Source: Gavia stellata (taxonomy: Eukaryota > Chordata > Aves > Gaviiformes > Gaviidae). Taken from it: a stretch of DNA of 64,000 nt. Location of the stretch: positions 106,681,334 to 106,745,333 of the forward strand of contig NC_082595.1 in NCBI RefSeq assembly GCF_030936135.1, written 5' to 3'. Made by a program: the position numbers and the translations under genes. Shown one piece after another: positions 1 to 20,800 of this stretch (positions are counted from its first letter, which is position 1; each line of letters opens with the position of its first letter). Under the pieces are notes generated by a model. That model saw only the letters and a list, made by a program, of their open reading frames with translations, was not told the DNA's origin and searched no databases.

Positions 1-26
1 TACATTTCAGTGAGTTAGATTATTAG

Positions 27-32
27 TTTATT
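27..32 (-). terminator. Candidate poly(A) signal of ANKRD66
   Basis: The minus strand reads AATAAA about 240 bases downstream of the ANKRD66 stop codon. It is the only canonical hexamer I see before the left edge of the window. Supported by position only. Confidence 0.45.
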
Positions 33-271
33 TAAACAACTTCTGCAGTTTTCTGACATTTGAGATCTGATACATGTAGACATGCAGACAGCAGAAGCAC
101 TTCTACATGGTCCTTCTTAATGACAGTATTTACAGTTCATCACAAAATGCATTCTTGTGTCCATCTGCTTCTCCTGTTCATCCATACTTCACCCTGCAGA
201 TGCACCTGAGGTCTGCCAGTGTCTTCACTCTGCATTGCAAGTTCCCAGTGGCACCAAATAGTCAGAGCACA

Positions 272-8645
<8,374 letters not shown>

Positions 8646-10299
8646 TCAAGCAGCATATGGATTAAAAATGAGACATGCACTGTGAGAAACCAGGATTTAT
8701 CCAATTAAAAAAAAAAAAAAAAAAAGAAGGAAACATAAATGAGAGGAAGAAAAAAAAAATTAATTTATCTTCAAACCAGTGATCACAGACTGATGGTGAT
8801 GTTTCATTTACAGTCATGAAAATCCGGAGCAAAGTGCAGCCCTTTGTATAAAGGACTCATAGACAAAACCACGTTGCAGTTCTCAAGGATGTTGCTAACA
8901 AACAGCCAGCTCAGGCCAAACATTTGCCAGGGGTCTGTTGGTGCTCACGTACCATGGAAACGGGCTCCTCCCCTGGCAATGCTGCGGATCCATTATTGGT
9001 AGTGTGTTATTGCAACGAAAGAAATGTCTGGGCAAGTATTGTCTAATGTTCTTTGGTGCAAATAACGTAGCTATGGCATGTTGCTTAAAAATCTCATCTC
9101 TGAAGCCATGCTTTCTACTTTCCAGCCCCACACAACAGACCCCCATTGAGAAACACTGGTGCGAGGGAAGGTTTGCAATCCTAGGGGCTACATCCTGGGA
9201 GCCAGAGGTGGATGGGGCCATTTCCGTGCTCCCAGCTCCCATATACGTCCCAACCACATCCCAAATCCAGGCTGGAAGGACACACCACCATCTCCACACT
9301 GCTTTTGTCTAAGAAAAAGATGAGATACAAAGGTCGGAGGGAATCACAGCTTGCTTCAGTAGGTCCCCCAGCCTGGGTGGTTGGACTGTGTAGACCAGAT
9401 CCAAGAGAAAGACCCATACATGACTTCTGCTGAGTTTGACTCCTGCACATCTGGGAACACCTGCATCTATTAAAAAACAGAATAAATTTTTTAACTCCTC
9501 CGTGGGCCACAAAAGTATCATTGACTTTGGCATGCCTCTGTTACTTTAACCACTCATGCACCACCTCCTCCTCATCATTGCTTCTCACCAACCTTGAAGA
9601 ACCTGTTTCTTGATTAAACAGAGGTCTTCAGAGTTGTCCTCCGAGACCTTTCATCATCATTAAATCTATCCCAAAAATGTTACACTTTAATGGACCCAGC
9701 CCATCACTGAAATGAGTGCTGGACAAAAGTACAGAAAAAAAAAATCTTGGACTTTTCGTACAACTTTCTTACTCTTTGCCAAGGAAATGCCAACAAAATT
9801 GAAAGTTTAAAAATATAACTTAAATTTCAAGCACCTTTGTGCTCTGCTAGCTTCAGATCATAGCCACACACGTACATGCAAAGGGAGAGGAAGTGAATGG
9901 ACTGATCCCACCCCAGGAGCTCACCAGCTCTCCCAGGAGGCAATCCACGGGTGCAGCTTCGTAAGTAATTTAGGCTAAGCCAAGTTTTAGCTCCCCTCCC
10001 TCCCCTGCCACCTCCCTTTGCCAGCCTCAAAACTCGTACGGCCGTTTCATCAGCTGGATCAACCTGTTGCTCTCTCTGAAAACTAATCTTTTATTATCGG
10101 TGCTGGTTTTAGGGTTAATTCCCTAAACTCAGCGTTATCGAGGGGGCAAACGCTGGGGCTGTGCAAAGGGGGGGGTGCAGATCGGCCCCTTCTGTAGACA
10201 CCTGCGCTTGACCCACCTTAAACCGCTCCAGAAGCTGCACCTAAAAGTGGGACCAGCTTCCTTAGGGGGTTGTTATCCCCTTCTCATAAGGCCAGAAGA

Positions 10300-11200
10300 A
10301 AAGATTGGGATTTTTAATAAGGGACCTTGAGCCAAAGCTCTCCCCTCCTCGCCCACCCGTCAGCATCCCAGCTCCTCCGCGGGATGTTGCAACCCATCCA
10401 GGGGGACTTTCCCATGGGATCCCGGTGCTTGGCCCAGCCCTACGCGGCCACGCTGGGCACCGCTGCGAGGAAAGGCAGACGTTCACGGCCACATGCAAAC
10501 AAGCCCGTATCTAAACCCGTCCCTGCCCTGCCAAGGCACAGCCCGACATCTAAGCAGCCGCGGGGTCCTCTGGGGCGTGCAGTGTTTTTTGGGGATGGCT
10601 CCATGCCGGAAACTTGTTTTCCAGGCCCAGGGAAGATCTCTTCCAGAAAGATTGTCTCATCTGAAAACTAAGGCAAAGTTTGGTCCCTCCCCTTCGGGGA
10701 GAGCCCGGCAGTCGGTCTGCCCGCGAGAGAGACGTCCTGCTGCGGGAGCAGCCGCCTCTCGCCTGGCTCCGGAGGGCCGTGGGCAGCCGAAGGGTCTATC
10801 CCGCTCCTCCGACCCGCGGGACGGGAGCGGAGGGTGGCCAGGACACCACACATCAGGTACGTGGAGCAGCGGGTGCTGCTAAAGGGAGGGAAAAGGGTCT
10901 GGGGATTGCACAGGGAGAAGCGACGGTGGCGCGAGGGGGATTTTAAGGAGCTGGGTAGTTTCTGCGCAGCCCCTTGCGCAGCTTGCCAGTGCTCCCACTC
11001 CCTGGCTTCAGCCTGCTCTTCCCAAAGCCTGTCCCCAATCCTCGAGGGCTCGTGCTCCTCCGCTTCCTCCCTTCCAGCCCCTTATCTGGCCCCAAATCCC
11101 TGGCTGTCCCCGCGGAGAGCTGGGATTCGCTCCGGGTAATGCGGGGGGGATACACTGGACATGCCCCTTCCCCGCTGCGTGTACGGCCAGCGTTCAGGGA
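10300..11200. promoter_or_regulatory. G+C-rich block with NF-kappaB-like site and strong donor
   Basis: The block is richer in CpG than its surroundings. GGGACTTTCC, a textbook NF-kappaB site, lies at 10403-10412 inside GGGGGACTTTCCC. A consensus splice donor CAG|GTACGT follows position 10856 on the plus strand. These would fit an upstream non-coding first exon, perhaps of PLA2G7, but no transcript evidence is available and the link is inference. Confidence 0.3.
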
Positions 11201-11411
11201 AACGGTGAATCGAGTTTTCCCACGGGGAAAGGTAACCCACCTCCTGATACGGACGTGCCCAGCGAGGGGATGGGAAACAGCAGTCGCAGGCTGCAGCAGG
11301 GGAAACTCAGACCAGCCGGGAGGGGAAAAAAAAATGCTCAGCGAGGGTGATTAAACTCTGCATCAGACGTCCAGCACGGAGACATGCAAAACCGAGGCAG
11401 CCCCATGCGTG

Positions 11412-11476
11412 CCCTGCTTTGAGCAGGGGCTTGAACTAGGTGACCTCCAGCAGTCCTTCCGGACCTAAATTCTTCT
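11412..11476 (+). mobile_element. CR1 3'-end scrap
   Basis: CTGCTTTGAGCAGGGGCTTG, then GGTGACCTCCAGCAGTCC, matches the usual CR1 3' UTR in plus orientation. Only about 65 bases remain. Confidence 0.7.
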
Positions 11477-14400
11477 GGGAGGCTGAGAGGGACACAGAGC
11501 AGGAGGTTTTGGGTGCTCTGCCAGCATGGCAGTCATCTCCCCCTAACCCAGCATCTGCAAGGTGGACACCTTGCACGGGACCCTGCGCCCTGGCTGCGTT
11601 AGAGCCGGCGGGGAGAGAGACGGTGGGTTTGGGATGTGGTTCCCCGCGGTGTGTTTTAAGCCCAATGAGCTCAGATATAGGTGACAAGGTGGTGGGCTGT
11701 AACGTTAGTCGGACAAACCCGCCGGGAGAGCCTGCCTGTACTTTACCCTGTGACACAACCATCTGAGCCTCTCCGGGAGCGGGTGGTGGCTCTTCAGGGT
11801 AGGAACCGAGGGCGGCAATGCCGTCCAGACTTGCACGTATCAACCCCGCTGACGAGGATTTACAGCAGCCGAGAAGCTGTTGCGACTTACTGCTGGGCAC
11901 AGGCAGGGTCCTCTAACAGGCGGCTCTAGGAGGAAACTGGAGATGCTCAAATCTCCATCTCTGACTGTCGTTGGTGGTTGGTCTCCCCTTTTTCTCTGCC
12001 TGCTGGAAGTGAAACACTTTATCTCTTCAAAATCAGCTAATATTCGGGGGGAAGGGACCTTTCTGCAGTGGAGTCATGCTTGCAGAGAAGTGAGAGGGGA
12101 CGTTCCCACTGGGGGAGGTACACTTGGATTTAGCCCTTGGATCCAGAAGTTCCACGGTTTATGGGAAGGCTGAACCCAAGTGCCTCCTCCTGCTGACTCC
12201 AAAGCTGCTGCCTTCTGCTTCCACCCAACATCCCCATGTCCCACCACACAGCAGACAGGTTGTCCACCACCCAGGTCCTGCTTCAGGCCCAAACCAGCAG
12301 GCAAAGGGTGAGAAGAGTTGCTTCACTGCCTAAAACGGGGCATTTAAGAGCAGGGAGCAAAACTGGGGCTCTCAGGTAAATGCTGTCATAACGCTTCGGG
12401 GTGCTTTTTCCCCCAGACCCAATGAATGTCGAAATGTTTTGGTGTCTTGGGTAGGGACCAACGTGATCCCACGCCTTGGTGATGAGAACTGGCTCTTTGG
12501 TTCAATCTCCAGTGCCAAATCAGGCAGGGGAAGTACTTAAAACAGAGTACTTGGAGCTCAAGAAGGGGACAGTGACACCTCCATCCCTTGGGGAATCTGT
12601 CGCTGGGGAGTGCTACTGAGATGAGCGCATGGAAGTCCCCTGGGACGTGGCTCGGAGGCCCTGGCCTAACCCAGGATGCAGGAGCATCACCCAAAAGGCT
12701 GGGAATCGCCCAGCTCCACCATTGCTTCTCTCAGTCTCTGTACCCCATTTGGCAAGGGGGACCTACGTCCTTCCCCAGCCCCGCGTGCCGTGATGCGCTA
12801 TCACTGAATTACTGAGGTCGGCATCACCTCTGCACTAAGGCACGCCAAGATTCAGATGCAAGCAGCCTTTAAAACATGCAGCATTCTTGTTTACTGGAAA
12901 AGAAGTGGCTCAGATCAGCGGAAAAGTACACATTTGCATTTCAGTGACAGCCTCAGCCATTTACACCCTGCAACACAAAAGGCGTCAGTGTGAAGGACTT
13001 GTTCCATCAGCTCCCCCACACTCCCCAGGCTCAGCTCCCCCGCTTTGGCAGCCTTCAAATGAAGGACAAGCCAAGGTCAGGGAGGGGAAAAAAGAGGAAA
13101 AAATAGAAACAAGGGAAAAAAAAACCCTAAACCCACAAGCCCTGGTAAAACCTCCCTTCCCGCTGCCCACTATCCAAGTAAGAGCTCCCGCGTGGGAACT
13201 GCTGGCCGTTTGCTCTGATGGCCCTTGCACTGCCCAGACCCCCCTGCAGCCCCTTCCTCCCTCGCTGGAGAAGCTGGCACCTCTCCAGCCCCCGGCTGCG
13301 GAGAGGGACACTCGTGGTAGCAGCAGAGATCAGGTTCTGTCAGGCGTGGGGCCAGCTCGCCCCGACACCAGGACCACCATCCTCTGTCCTCCTCCACCAG
13401 TAACCTCCCGCAGGTCCGTGGAGATGCTGAGCCACCTGAGGAACAGCAAACCCACTTCAGAAGGTGCTGGGAAGAAGCACAGTGACACCCACCACCCCGT
13501 CCTGCCACTCTCATGTGCGTAAGCTCTCCTGCTGCGAGCCTCCGGAGCGCTGGAGGGGAGAGCGTGCAGGATCTGGCCCAAAAAAGTGCAGTGCCGGATT
13601 GCCTCCTCGTGCCAGCTCACACAAACCCATGGAAGCCCGTGCCGATTTATACGGATGTCGGATCCAGCCTTGAAATTTAAAAAAAGCCTCCGTGTTTATC
13701 CAAGCACCAGGAAAGGCTGTCGGAGCCACTTCCTGCGCCCTTTCAATCCATGGCTCCGGAGCTGCTGCGGGAACCGCCCGGCCGCAGCCGCAGCACGTCG
13801 GCTCTGGCAAACAAACTCCAACCCACGACCTGAAGGGAAGAACACTATTAAAAACAATCTGCCTGATTGCATTCACGAGCAAGAACGTGGGCATGCTGCT
13901 GTCAGATGCAGCTTCCATTTTCGGATGGAGACAACGCTTTGTTTATCGCACTTGAAGCGGACCTAGCTCTCCTCCGAGGCGTGCGTGGACTCCAGCTATT
14001 ACAAATTTAGGAGCAGGACGCGCATCTCAGGTCTCGGCTACTGTAATACCAGCAGGGCCGCAGTCTTCCAGACTTAAGACACGCACAGACATATAAAGAC
14101 ACAACCCGACGCATTTCTTAAAAAACACGTTAAGGATTTGATTTCCAATACCGCAGGAGGAAAGCGGGGGTGATGGATGCAATTATCCCACAGCACCCGT
14201 AGGGAAATCAATTAGCTATCACTTCTGTAGCATAATTTAACTGCCTACAGGTTTTTGGGTTGTTTCTCTTCCACTACAGATGCTGGAGGTGCACGGATGA
14301 ATGATGAGAAGTTGGTTCAGGACAAAAAGAACAGGCTGATGATGTAAACTACAGGGGGTAACAGGCTGGAGGTTGGAGATTGCCTTTTCTGCTCTTCAAA

Positions 14401-16301
14401 AGCTGGACTAACTGGGCAGAGCAGCAGTTCAGCATCTGAGTAGTAAAATGCCCTGCACAGGGCACGTCACCGTGCTGTTATTTAAACTCCCCCAAAAAGA
14501 GTAAAGCAGAGCAAATGCAGCATTTTTACCTGCACCTGAATTAGGCACCTTCTGAATTTCCCAAGAAAGAATGACATTGTTCTAGATGAAAGCTGGAAAG
14601 GTGTTTAAGAAAAGTCACGCTTCAGGTGCAAAACTTCTTTTCAATTTTTATTTCTTATCATAAGCAAGGTGTATGCCCCAAGAAAAAGGTTTTTAAGGTG
14701 TTACAGGTGATGTTTTACTGAAATAAATTCAAGTATAAACAGGAGTAGTTCGTAAGGCAAGCAAAGGGGTTTCCCCACCTCTTTCATGTCCTTTTCTTAA
14801 TGTCTATTATTGCGTTTAAAGTTAATGCTCTGCTTAATACATTTGGCTTATGAGACTGGTAGGAATTTTAACATTTAGTTCACATTTTAAAGAACAGCCA
14901 TAATATTTGATGACAGTTTCTGGTCCTGATTCAATAACCCCAAAATCCCCCTCACCTAAACACCTTTCCTCTTCAGCAAAAGCCACACTAAAGCATCCAG
15001 ACCCAGATGGGTGGCTGCAGCTGAACTCCAGCCCCCAAAGGGGACAGGCAGTCTCAGCTCCCAAAGCTCTGCTCCCAAACCTACTGCCAAATCCTTTCGT
15101 AGTCCTGGGAAAGGGAAAGAAAGCATTTCTTGCAAAAACCACTTTATAACTCAGTAATAGTAGCCTTGTAGCTATCAAAAAAAAAGGTACATAAAAGAAG
15201 TTATACAAAAACCAAAAAAGTTCTGCAAGATGATGAACAGGGCTTACTGGAATACTTCAAAAACAGAAGAAACTCTCAGAGAAACTGTATCATAAAAGAG
15301 CACATGCACTTCTTCAGCAACTTAAAAACAACTGTTTTATTTTTGCTTTTCTGCTCTTTATTTCAAAGGGGAATGAAGTTCCCAACAACCCAGAAGGCCT
15401 GAGGCTCCCCTCAGGTACCGATTTTTGTTTGGCTTACGTGCTAAATGAAAAGCTCCCCCCAGATCTGCAGGTACGGTTAGGACACCTTTCGCTCCAACGC
15501 CTCCCCAGTTAGATCCTGCTCCGTAAGTGATGCCCAATTGTCAGCTGGAGCCCCACACAGCAAAGATAGTGAACTCAGAGTATCTACCTTCCCTTTACGA
15601 CTTCACATGAAAATAAAGTTGGCTTTTTTATTTATTTTCTTCCTTTATTTTTTTCTTTTTTTTTTAATTCCATTTTTGGCTAAAACTTTTACAGTTTCAG
15701 AAATGCAGTACTTGGCCTCCTTGTTTACTGCTGACCCCAAACAAGCCCCACATTTCCCCCATAGACACGTTCCGCGGTATCAAGAGAAAACCCTTCCCGA
15801 AACAGCTCGTCCGGTTACTGCGCACCCATCAGCTGAAGGAGGAACTGCTGGCAGGGCAACCTCTTCGAAAAGCAGCAGCGGAGCTGCCAAACTCAGTCCT
15901 AAAACAGCTCTCGGCCAGGCTTAAAACCCCTTCCAGCAGCTATTATTAGCAGCCAAGCACTTGAACCCGACCGCATCCTCTCCTGCGACCAGGCAGAGAC
16001 CTTTCCAAGCACTTCTGCTGTACGGGATGGAAGTATGATGGAGCCAGGCGATTTTCTCGGGGCGACGGATGCGGAAGGGACGGTTCTCCGCGCGGACGAA
16101 GGGAGCCGTTAGCTGTGAAGGGGAGCTAGGAGCGGTGCCGTATGTTACTAGGAGTACCTCTCCCCCTTGCAGGTGTGTTGGGGGGGATACCCGCTGGCGG
16201 CACGGCTGTGGTTTTACCGGCGCCTGCTTAGTCCCACGCCTGTCCCGGGGCAGGGCAGCGGGGAGCAGCGGCAGGGCAGGGGCCGGGCGGGCGGCCCGTC
16301 C

Positions 16302-16859
16302 CTAGGCGGCCAGGTCGAAGTCGTCGCGCTCCTGGTTGTAGTCGAGCACCTTCTGCCGCAGGCGAGAGGCGTCCACCCAGGTGATGAAGTCCTCCACGGC
16401 GCGGGGGACGAGGAGAGCGGGGTCGGTCACCACCTCGGGCCCCACGCGGACGTGTCCCTGCTCCACGAAGGTGACGGCGTGGCGCAGGTTCTGGGCCATC
16501 CGCAGCTTCACCAGCAGGCAGGGCAGCCGCCGGCGGCAGAAGGCGGCGGCCGAGAGGCTCTCGCAGGCGGCCAGCGACCGCCGGCAGCTCACCAGCCCCA
16601 GGCCGTACAGCTTCTCCAGCAGCGCGCCGGCGCAGCGGGCGCGGAAGGCGGCGCTGGCCGGGCCCAGGTCGCGGAGGCGGCGGGCCAAGGCGCGGACGGC
16701 GCGGGCCAGCGCCTTGTACTGCACGTAGTCCTCCCGCCGGCCCAGCCGGTAACGCCGCAGCGCCTTCACCTCGGCCAGGCTGCCCGCCGCCGCCTCCCAG
16801 CTCACCAGCTCCAGCCGCCGCAGCAGCTTCTGCTCGTGGTACTTCAGCTTCCGCACCAT
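16302..16859 (-). CDS. IMP3: IMP3, U3 small nucleolar ribonucleoprotein
   Basis: A single-exon gene of 185 residues, about the length of human IMP3, which is also intronless. It starts [17 protein letters not shown] and has [15 protein letters not shown] early on. The C-terminal half holds the S4 RNA-binding domain (about residues 105-170: [18 protein letters not shown], then [17 protein letters not shown]), and the end is [11 protein letters not shown]. All of this matches the human protein as remembered. IMP3 works in the nucleolus with MPP10 and IMP4, helping U3 snoRNA pair with pre-rRNA for 18S processing. The DNA is extremely G+C-rich. In human the gene is on chromosome 15, so its place between ANKRD66 and PLA2G7 differs from human synteny. 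A frame of 545 codons on the opposite strand is an artefact of base composition. Confidence 0.95.
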   Translation of the reverse strand: MVRKLKYHEQKLLRRLELVSWEAAAGSLAEVKALRRYRLGRREDYVQYKALARAVRALARRLRDLGPASAAFRARCAGALLEKLYGLGLVSCRRSLAACESLSAAAFCRRRLPCLLVKLRMAQNLRHAVTFVEQGHVRVGPEVVTDPALLVPRAVEDFITWVDASRLRQKVLDYNQERDDFDLAA

Positions 16860-17160
16860 CTTGGCGACGCGGGCGGCTGCGCGGCCGCCGGCAGCGACCG
16901 CCCTTTCCGGGGGGGAGCGGCCGCGCCCCGCCCCGCCGCTGCCGCCGCGTCCCCGCTGAGGGAGGCCCGCCCCGGCGCGGCTCCCCGCTGCCGCCGGCGG
17001 GAGCGGGCCCGCCCAGCGCCTCTTGCGCTGTTAGGATGGCCGCGGGTCTCTTCCACGCCGTGCCGGGGCTGCTGCCGGCAGAGGAGGAGGCGGCAGATAA
17101 AACCCGCCGCGGCTGCCGGAGCGAGGGGCAGGGGAGGCGGCTCCGGCCTGCTGCCTAGCC
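16856..17160. promoter_or_regulatory. CpG-rich IMP3 promoter with YY1-like motifs, possibly bidirectional
   Basis: Sequence upstream of IMP3 is densely CpG-rich. The minus strand reads GCCAAGATGGT across the IMP3 start codon (16856-16865), a YY1-type motif often found at housekeeping start sites. A second similar motif, GGATGGCCGC, faces the other way at 17034-17043. A GATAAAACC element lies near 17094 on the plus strand. Together they suggest divergent transcription of IMP3 and something to the right, perhaps a PLA2G7 leader. This is inference from motifs only. Confidence 0.45.
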
Positions 17161-17861
17161 GGGGATGCGGCCGCGTCCCCTGCGCTCCACTCGTCCCCAG
17201 GGCCAGCCTGGCTCCGAGGTGTCATCCCAGGCACGGGCCGGGACCCCCCACAACCCCCCCTGCACGGGCAGCTCTTTTCTCTCCAGGGACCAGGTCCAGG
17301 CCTCTCCATGCCTCTTGGAAAAACGGCTCCAAGGTTGGTTTTCTCCACGGTCTCCTCCTCCCCCAGATGCGTAGGCCAGTTTTGTTTGGCGAGGTGCTGC
17401 AAAAACTTCCCTCTCGGCCCTTCGTGGGCGGAGGAGCAGCCGTAGGCCGTAGCCTGGCAGGGGGGGAACTGCCTTCCCGCCTGAACCGGGGGCTCTTGGG
17501 CCGCGCTTCCCTCTTGGTGCCCAAGGAGCGAGGCTGCTGCTGCTCCGCACCTCAGCACCTCGACCTCCCGCGTGCCACCGCCGCGTCCCCAGCCAAACGC
17601 CTCCTCCCCGCCTTTCCGTTTAGTGCGCAGTGCTGTCTGATCCTTGGGATTCGGGACACCCTGCTCCAAGGAAATTCCCCCACTCCAAGGCTGGTGACAC
17701 GGGATTTCAGATCTCTGATTCTCGTAAGCAGATTCCTCTATCAGCTCAACCTTGAGTTCCCTACTCTGGGACCTTCAATGCGCCAAATTTTTTTTTCAGG
17801 GTAGGTGATCTGGTCACACAGGCCACGGCAGTCTCTTGATTTGCTTTGGGTTTTTCCCCAG

Positions 17862-20800
17862 GTTTGTCGGTGAAGGCACCCATGGAAATGGGGAGCAGCA
17901 GCACTGAGAAGTTTTATAGGATCCCTGAAGGAAAGGGACCGCACTCAGTTGGATGCACAGACCTGATGACGGAAAATGCAGTTGAGGTAAAGCTCTGGGT
18001 TCTTCCTTCTTCAGATTTAAGCCACAATGTTAGTGAAACAACTTGCTGTAGTTTTACAGACGAATCAAACAGAAGGTCTTGTCTCACAGCTGAGCTTTCT
18101 ATCCTCTCCATCCCAACGCAGGAAGTGTACTGGGCATTTACCAGATGGATGTAACCTGCAAGCTTTCCCCATGGCTACTTCCTCCCTCCCTCTAATATCT
18201 TTGCCTTCCTGACTCCCCTACACAAGATACTGCACAGAAACTGTGTCCTCCTGGGACCCTCAGGGTTCCTCCCATCCACCCCACCGCTCCCTTCTGCGTT
18301 GGGCTCCTGGGGAGACTCCACACGCAATCTCCGTGACCATAGCTGTTCTCATCACAAAGATCCCAACGGGATTTGGTGATGAGGGTATGTAGTGTTTCAG
18401 CTTCAGGGTAAAGCATGAGATGTCTTCTGCAAATTTTTATCTATCTGAAAAAGAACAGGATGACAGTTCTGCAAGTGGTTAGTACAGAGAGAAGCCATCA
18501 TAAGAAGATGGGGACAGTAAATAGCCAGCTAATGAGCTTGCTTATGGGTTTCCATTTCAAATCCTCTTGCTTTTTAATTTTCCTATGAGAATACAGCTGC
18601 ATTTACGCTGCGGTTTTACTCCTCAGACTAGCCAGGTATAGTGGAACTTGTGGTCAGTTTGTAGTGGTTATTCATATGTTTTCCCTTACTGCGCTTACTC
18701 TGTATTAGCACAAAGAAATGATTAATTTCTCTTTGCTGTCAGCCTGTGTGTTTTTCTTAGATAGGCGATCCATATAATTACAGTTCTCTCAGGCATAGAT
18801 AATGAACCTCTTTCCCTTTCCGGTAAGCAGTTAGTCACCTGGGGAAGTTCACTGGGCCAATTCTGGGATCAAATTAATATCGTTACCAGTATGGATGAAG
18901 GTTTGATGATTTCTTCCTTAATGGCCTTTGTGTCAAAGGTTGATTTAAGTTTGATGAGTGAATAGAAACAAGCTTCATTAAACAAGCTTTTGGTACGTGT
19001 TGTGTATGAAATGGATAAATTAGTGTTCAAGAAACCAGACTTCATTCCAAAGCTCGTGTTCTTTTTGGCCCTAGACTTAACTTGTTAAAGCAAAAGTACA
19101 GTTGGAGCAAGACAGTGAATTTGAAGAGTGTTTCGCAAATTCCTTTGCAAACCAGGAAGTAAGAATGCAAATTACATACAGTTCATCTGCCGGGAGATCT
19201 GCTGTTGGTATATTGCTGCTGTCTGCCTAGGAAAAATTCTGGCAGCGGGGGCATGGAGGGTCCATGTGAATGTGGAAAGTTTGGGTGGTTTCCTGGAAGA
19301 CCTGGAGTACAGACAGTAAGAGAAGATTCAAACTGGTGGTAAGAAAGGGAGGCAGCTAAAACACGGGTGAACAAAATCGTGTTCAGAAAGATGGACCACT
19401 ACAGATTTGTCAACATCTTGATGAGGAGGGAGAACAATATATCGCACTCCTTTGCTGTGCAGCTGCCCAAGAGCTTTACTGGCAGCCTTTTGCTCAGGTT
19501 AGCCAGGAACACTACAGCCACGTTGAGACCATGCCCCGGCCTCTGCCCGCATTTGCTCTGCTGGATCACACTTGCAGAAACTAGTCTCAGGGTAAAATTT
19601 GTCTTGCTAACCCAGTGGAAAAATATACGTCTAGGAGGGTCTTCCCCCCCACTGTCCCCCCCACCCCAGTTTAGCAAACTGAATTGGGTCAGTAACAGCT
19701 CCATGAGACTCACTGGTGCAAGGAAAGAAATCACAGCTCCCAGTTGGAAGGTTGAAGGGGACATAGTCATCCCTGTTAAACTGATCAAACTGCATCATTG
19801 TACCATTTCCCGAAGGGAGGCATAGTGAGGAAGACAGAAGAAAAGATCTGGCAAGATGCAGAAATGGAGCAAATAGGTAGTGAGTCTTTGTAATGATTAA
19901 CTTAATTAAATGCAGCATTTTTAATTAGCCATAGGCTAACCTAGAGAAGGTGATGTGTATCTCTGCCTGGATGCCAACAATCATGCTACTTTAAATTCAT
20001 GGCAGGGACAAAAAGATAGTGGCATGTGATTGGCATGAAAGCCTGGATAGGATAATAATTTTCTTGTGAGATTCTCTTTAATTCTCGTGAGCTGTCATTC
20101 TTGCATCTGAAGCCCTTGACATAAATGTTTTTATCTTCCTTTTTCTCTGCCATATAGAAGTAAATACCAATCTTTCTTTATTGATTTTTTTTTTTCTCCT
20201 AATCCCAGGGAAGCTTCTTGCGCCTGTATTATCCGTCATGCGATGCCACAGATAACGAAGAGGCACGGTGGATTCCAGATAAAGAGTACTATCAGGGACT
20301 CTCTGACTTCCTTAATATGTACCGAGTTGTAGGAGAAAGGCTTTTTCAGTACTATGTTGGTAAGACTGGTTCTGGTTTTGTTCCTTGGCTAGTGCAAGGG
20401 CATGAGCTCTGTATGCATGTCATTGCCTCACTGCTCCGTGAGCAGTGTGCTATTGCTGCAGGACTGAAAAATAGTTTTTCCCAAACAAGTACGTGTGTTT
20501 GGGATGGATTTGTGTAGTAAGGCTCAATGCTGAATGTGCCCAGTTCTCAGGCAGACCTGCAGTTTCTGACTGCTATGAATACGAGTGTCTGGGCAATTTG
20601 CTCTAGGAAGAGCTTGGGTAAGCTGCACTTATGTGTCGGGATTTCAATCCCACAGGGAAATGTGCAAACATACAAGGGTCAGATAGATACTAAGGTCTGA
20701 ATACCAGCAAGACTTGGATGGCTGACTGGTCTTGAAAATCTCTTCGCATAGGGTTTAAGAGGCCTTGTGTTAGGCTGTGGACGAAAAGAGGAGAAGGAAA

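Noticed and set aside
8706-8726. Poly(A) run as the tail of a retrocopy
   Set aside because: Upstream sequence shows no coding similarity and no target duplication is evident; it is probably simple sequence.
15304-15399. Short frame starting MHFFSNLKTTVLFLLFCSLF as a secretory leader
   Set aside because: It meets a stop before the only nearby donor (15413), so it cannot splice to PLA2G7.
15604-15780. Hydrophobic start MKIKLAFLFIFFLYFF as the missing PLA2G7 signal peptide
   Set aside because: The stretch is a T-rich low-complexity run. No good donor in phase 1 follows and it does not resemble the human leader, so I left it unassigned.
17578-17724. Strong donor GTAAGC at 17724 as the end of the upstream PLA2G7 exon
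   Set aside because: In the required phase the frame is open only from a stop near 17620, with no ATG and no hydrophobic leader.
16167-17804. Open frame of 545 codons on the plus strand
   Set aside because: It runs antisense to IMP3 and through the CpG island. Its Ala/Gly/Arg/Pro/Gln composition is what G+C-rich antisense gives, and it has no homology I recognise.
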